Shown here piece by piece: positions 62,827 to 64,000 of a stretch of DNA of 64,000 bases. The stretch is taken from NCBI GenBank assembly GCA_002840155.1, contig PGZH01000012.1, positions 18,179 through 82,178 on the forward strand. Reading direction: 5' to 3'. Under the pieces are notes generated by a model, which saw only the letters and a program-made list of their open reading frames with translations, was not told where the DNA came from and did not search any database. The DNA comes from Gammaproteobacteria bacterium HGW-Gammaproteobacteria-13. Its GTDB lineage: Bacteria; Pseudomonadota; Gammaproteobacteria; Pseudomonadales; Pseudomonadaceae. The position numbers were made by a program, and so were the translations under genes. Position 1 is the stretch's first letter; each line of letters starts with the position of its first letter.

Positions 62827-63816
62827 TCATAATCGCGCCCACTGCCCATCGCCCCGATGGGCCTGTAGGTGCGGCAACACCGCCGCCAGCAAGGGTTCTT
62901 TGAACGCTTCCTGAAAGCGATGGGCCAGACCGGGGATCAGTCTCAATTCGCTGTTTTTGATATGCGCCGCCACATGTACGCCGTGCATCACCGGCAGCAG
63001 CGGATCGGCCGTGCCATGCACCACCAGGGTTGGCACGCGCAGACGGTTAAGCAACTCGACCCGGCTCGGTTCCGCCAGAATCGCCAACAACTGCCGCTGC
63101 ACGCCTTCCGGGTTGAACGCCCGGTCGTAGGCAATCTGCGCCTGTTGCAGCAGTAACTGCCGGTCATCGCTGACCGTCGGGCTGCCCAGCGCCGCCAGTA
63201 GGTCGGCCTGCTGCTCTAGCGCTATCGCGCGGTTGGGCGCTTCACGTTTGGCCAGCAGACTCAGCAGCGCGCTGCTTGGCGCCGGCAGACCCTGAGCACC
63301 GGAGCTGGTCATGATCAAGGTCAGGCTCTGCACCCGCTCAGGTGCAAGGTCGGCCATATGCTGGGCAATCATCCCGCCCATGCTCGCGCCCAGCACATGC
63401 ACCTGATCCACCGCCAGGGCATCCAGCAGGCCCAGGGCGTCCTGCGCCATATCACGCAGGCCATAGGGCGCAGCCACCGACAGGCCGAGCCGATAACGCA
63501 GCGCTTCGTAGGTCAGATTGATTGCCGGCGCCGTGCCGGCCCAAGTGCTCAGGCCGACATCGCGGTTATCGAAACGAATTACCCGAAAGCCCTGCTGACA
63601 CAGGCGCGCCACCACTTCATCCGGCCAGTGGATCAGCTGTCCGCCCAAGCCCATCACCAGCAGCAGGGCCGGATCGCTGTCGCGGCCAATGCTCTGGTAC
63701 GCCAGACGTACCTCACCCACATCCGCCGTATGCGTCGGCACCTGAATATCACAACGCTGCGCCGCAAAAACCGGCAGGCCGCACAACAGTGCAGCGAGAA
63801 GAATCAACCCACGCAT
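62827..63816 (-). CDS. Secreted alpha/beta hydrolase
   Basis: A 329-residue alpha/beta hydrolase with a signal peptide (MRGLILLAALLCGLPVFAAQ), so probably periplasmic. It has LLVMGLGGQLIHWPDEVV, FDNRDVGLSTW, nucleophile elbow VLGASMGGMIAQHMA (Ser near residue 150), the acid in VVHGTADPLLP and the His in IPGLAHRFQEAF. The pattern is that of the proline iminopeptidase/haloperoxidase-like esterase group; the substrate is unknown. The start at 63816 is set by the signal peptide; the frame reads 29 codons further up without support. It is convergent with the DUF1993 gene. Confidence 0.87.
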   Translation of the reverse strand: MRGLILLAALLCGLPVFAAQRCDIQVPTHTADVGEVRLAYQSIGRDSDPALLLVMGLGGQLIHWPDEVVARLCQQGFRVIRFDNRDVGLSTWAGTAPAINLTYEALRYRLGLSVAAPYGLRDMAQDALGLLDALAVDQVHVLGASMGGMIAQHMADLAPERVQSLTLIMTSSGAQGLPAPSSALLSLLAKREAPNRAIALEQQADLLAALGSPTVSDDRQLLLQQAQIAYDRAFNPEGVQRQLLAILAEPSRVELLNRLRVPTLVVHGTADPLLPVMHGVHVAAHIKNSELRLIPGLAHRFQEAFKEPLLAAVLPHLQAHRGDGQWARL

Positions 63817-63921
63817 AACATCACCCAGACCCGGGACAGCAGAACGCAGCACCCCATTAAGACGCGAGTGTGGTGATGTTTGTACGAGCGCGCTGCCACA
63901 CAAGCGTGACAGTTTGATGAA

Positions 63922-63980
63922 GGGAGACGAGCGGTCTCCCTATCACGACAAGAAGCGCCAACCAAAGCCCCTGCCACAGC
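63922..63980. repeat. REP-type unit at the right edge
   Basis: GGGAGAC-GAGCG-GTCTCCC is followed by a unit reading CTGTGGCAGGGGCTTTGGTT on the minus strand, which resembles the REP head at 46426. A second arm, if any, may lie beyond 64000. Confidence 0.55.
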
Positions 63981-64000
63981 TGATCAGAACCGAGGGAGGG

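Noticed and set aside
62520..62849. 109-codon leftward protein gene
   Set aside because: Low-complexity Pro/Arg/Ser sequence lying on a hairpin-rich repeat, without Shine-Dalgarno or recognisable domain, and overlapping the end of the hydrolase gene.

Overview
The window is chromosomal DNA of a Pseudomonas species. The gene order recA-cinA | mutS-fdxA-rsmZ-rpoS-nlpD-(DUF368)-pcm-surE-truD-ispF, then adhC-fghA, ispD-ftsB-eno-kdsA-pyrG-tilS-accA-dnaE-rnhB-lpxB-lpxA-fabZ-lpxD-skp-bamA-rseP-dxr-cdsA-uppS-frr-pyrH-tsf-rpsB | map-glnD-dapC-dapD, is the Pseudomonas core layout. Product lengths and sequences match that genus, a GacA-box-controlled RsmZ-type sRNA is present, and REP-type repeats occur. 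I recognise no prophage, CRISPR array, tRNA, rRNA or complete insertion sequence. The species cannot be fixed from the window; it does not look like P. aeruginosa itself.

Left edge (1-4.6 kb): recA is broken after codon 64 by unrelated sequence that runs off the window, although its LexA box and start are intact. cinA, mutS and fdxA follow, then a gene-poor 566-bp stretch that holds the RsmZ-type RNA with a perfect GacA box. 4.6-14 kb: the rpoS/nlpD stress-response cluster runs leftward with a DUF368 lipid-carrier transporter, repair and RNA-modification genes, ispF, and the glutathione-dependent formaldehyde pathway with its divergent LysR gene.

14-40 kb: a long leftward run serves central and envelope biogenesis. 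It covers isoprenoid synthesis (IspD, Dxr, with UppS making the undecaprenyl carrier and CdsA making CDP-diacylglycerol), lipid A and KDO (KdsA, LpxA, LpxB, LpxD), fatty acids (AccA, FabZ), outer-membrane assembly (Skp, BamA, RseP), DNA replication (DnaE, RnhB), nucleotides (PyrG, PyrH) and translation (Frr, Tsf, RpsB). 40-55 kb, mostly rightward: map, glnD, the succinyl branch of lysine synthesis (dapC, dapD, dapE), a CsdA/CsdE/TcdA sulfur-transfer and tRNA-modification group, a glucan synthase of the NdvB type, rlmA and one unknown gene. 55-64 kb: fatty-acid activation (fadD1, fadD2), a lipase-like hydrolase, PhaJ1, DUF1993 and a second hydrolase.

The most unusual content lies between genes. 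Three 139-222 bp imperfect palindromes (40849-40987, 55104-55325, 61749-61887) start exactly at, or one base after, the stop codon of a rightward gene. Their outer arms differ in sequence between copies yet stay self-complementary, as does the central hairpin. A diverged fourth member lies reversed at 59217-59371. This pattern of compensatory change points to a selected folded DNA or RNA and is the best candidate here for something undescribed. A REP doublet with perfect 25-bp arms (46426-46481), part of another REP at the right edge, and a separate GC-rich repeat at about 62560-62800 are also present.
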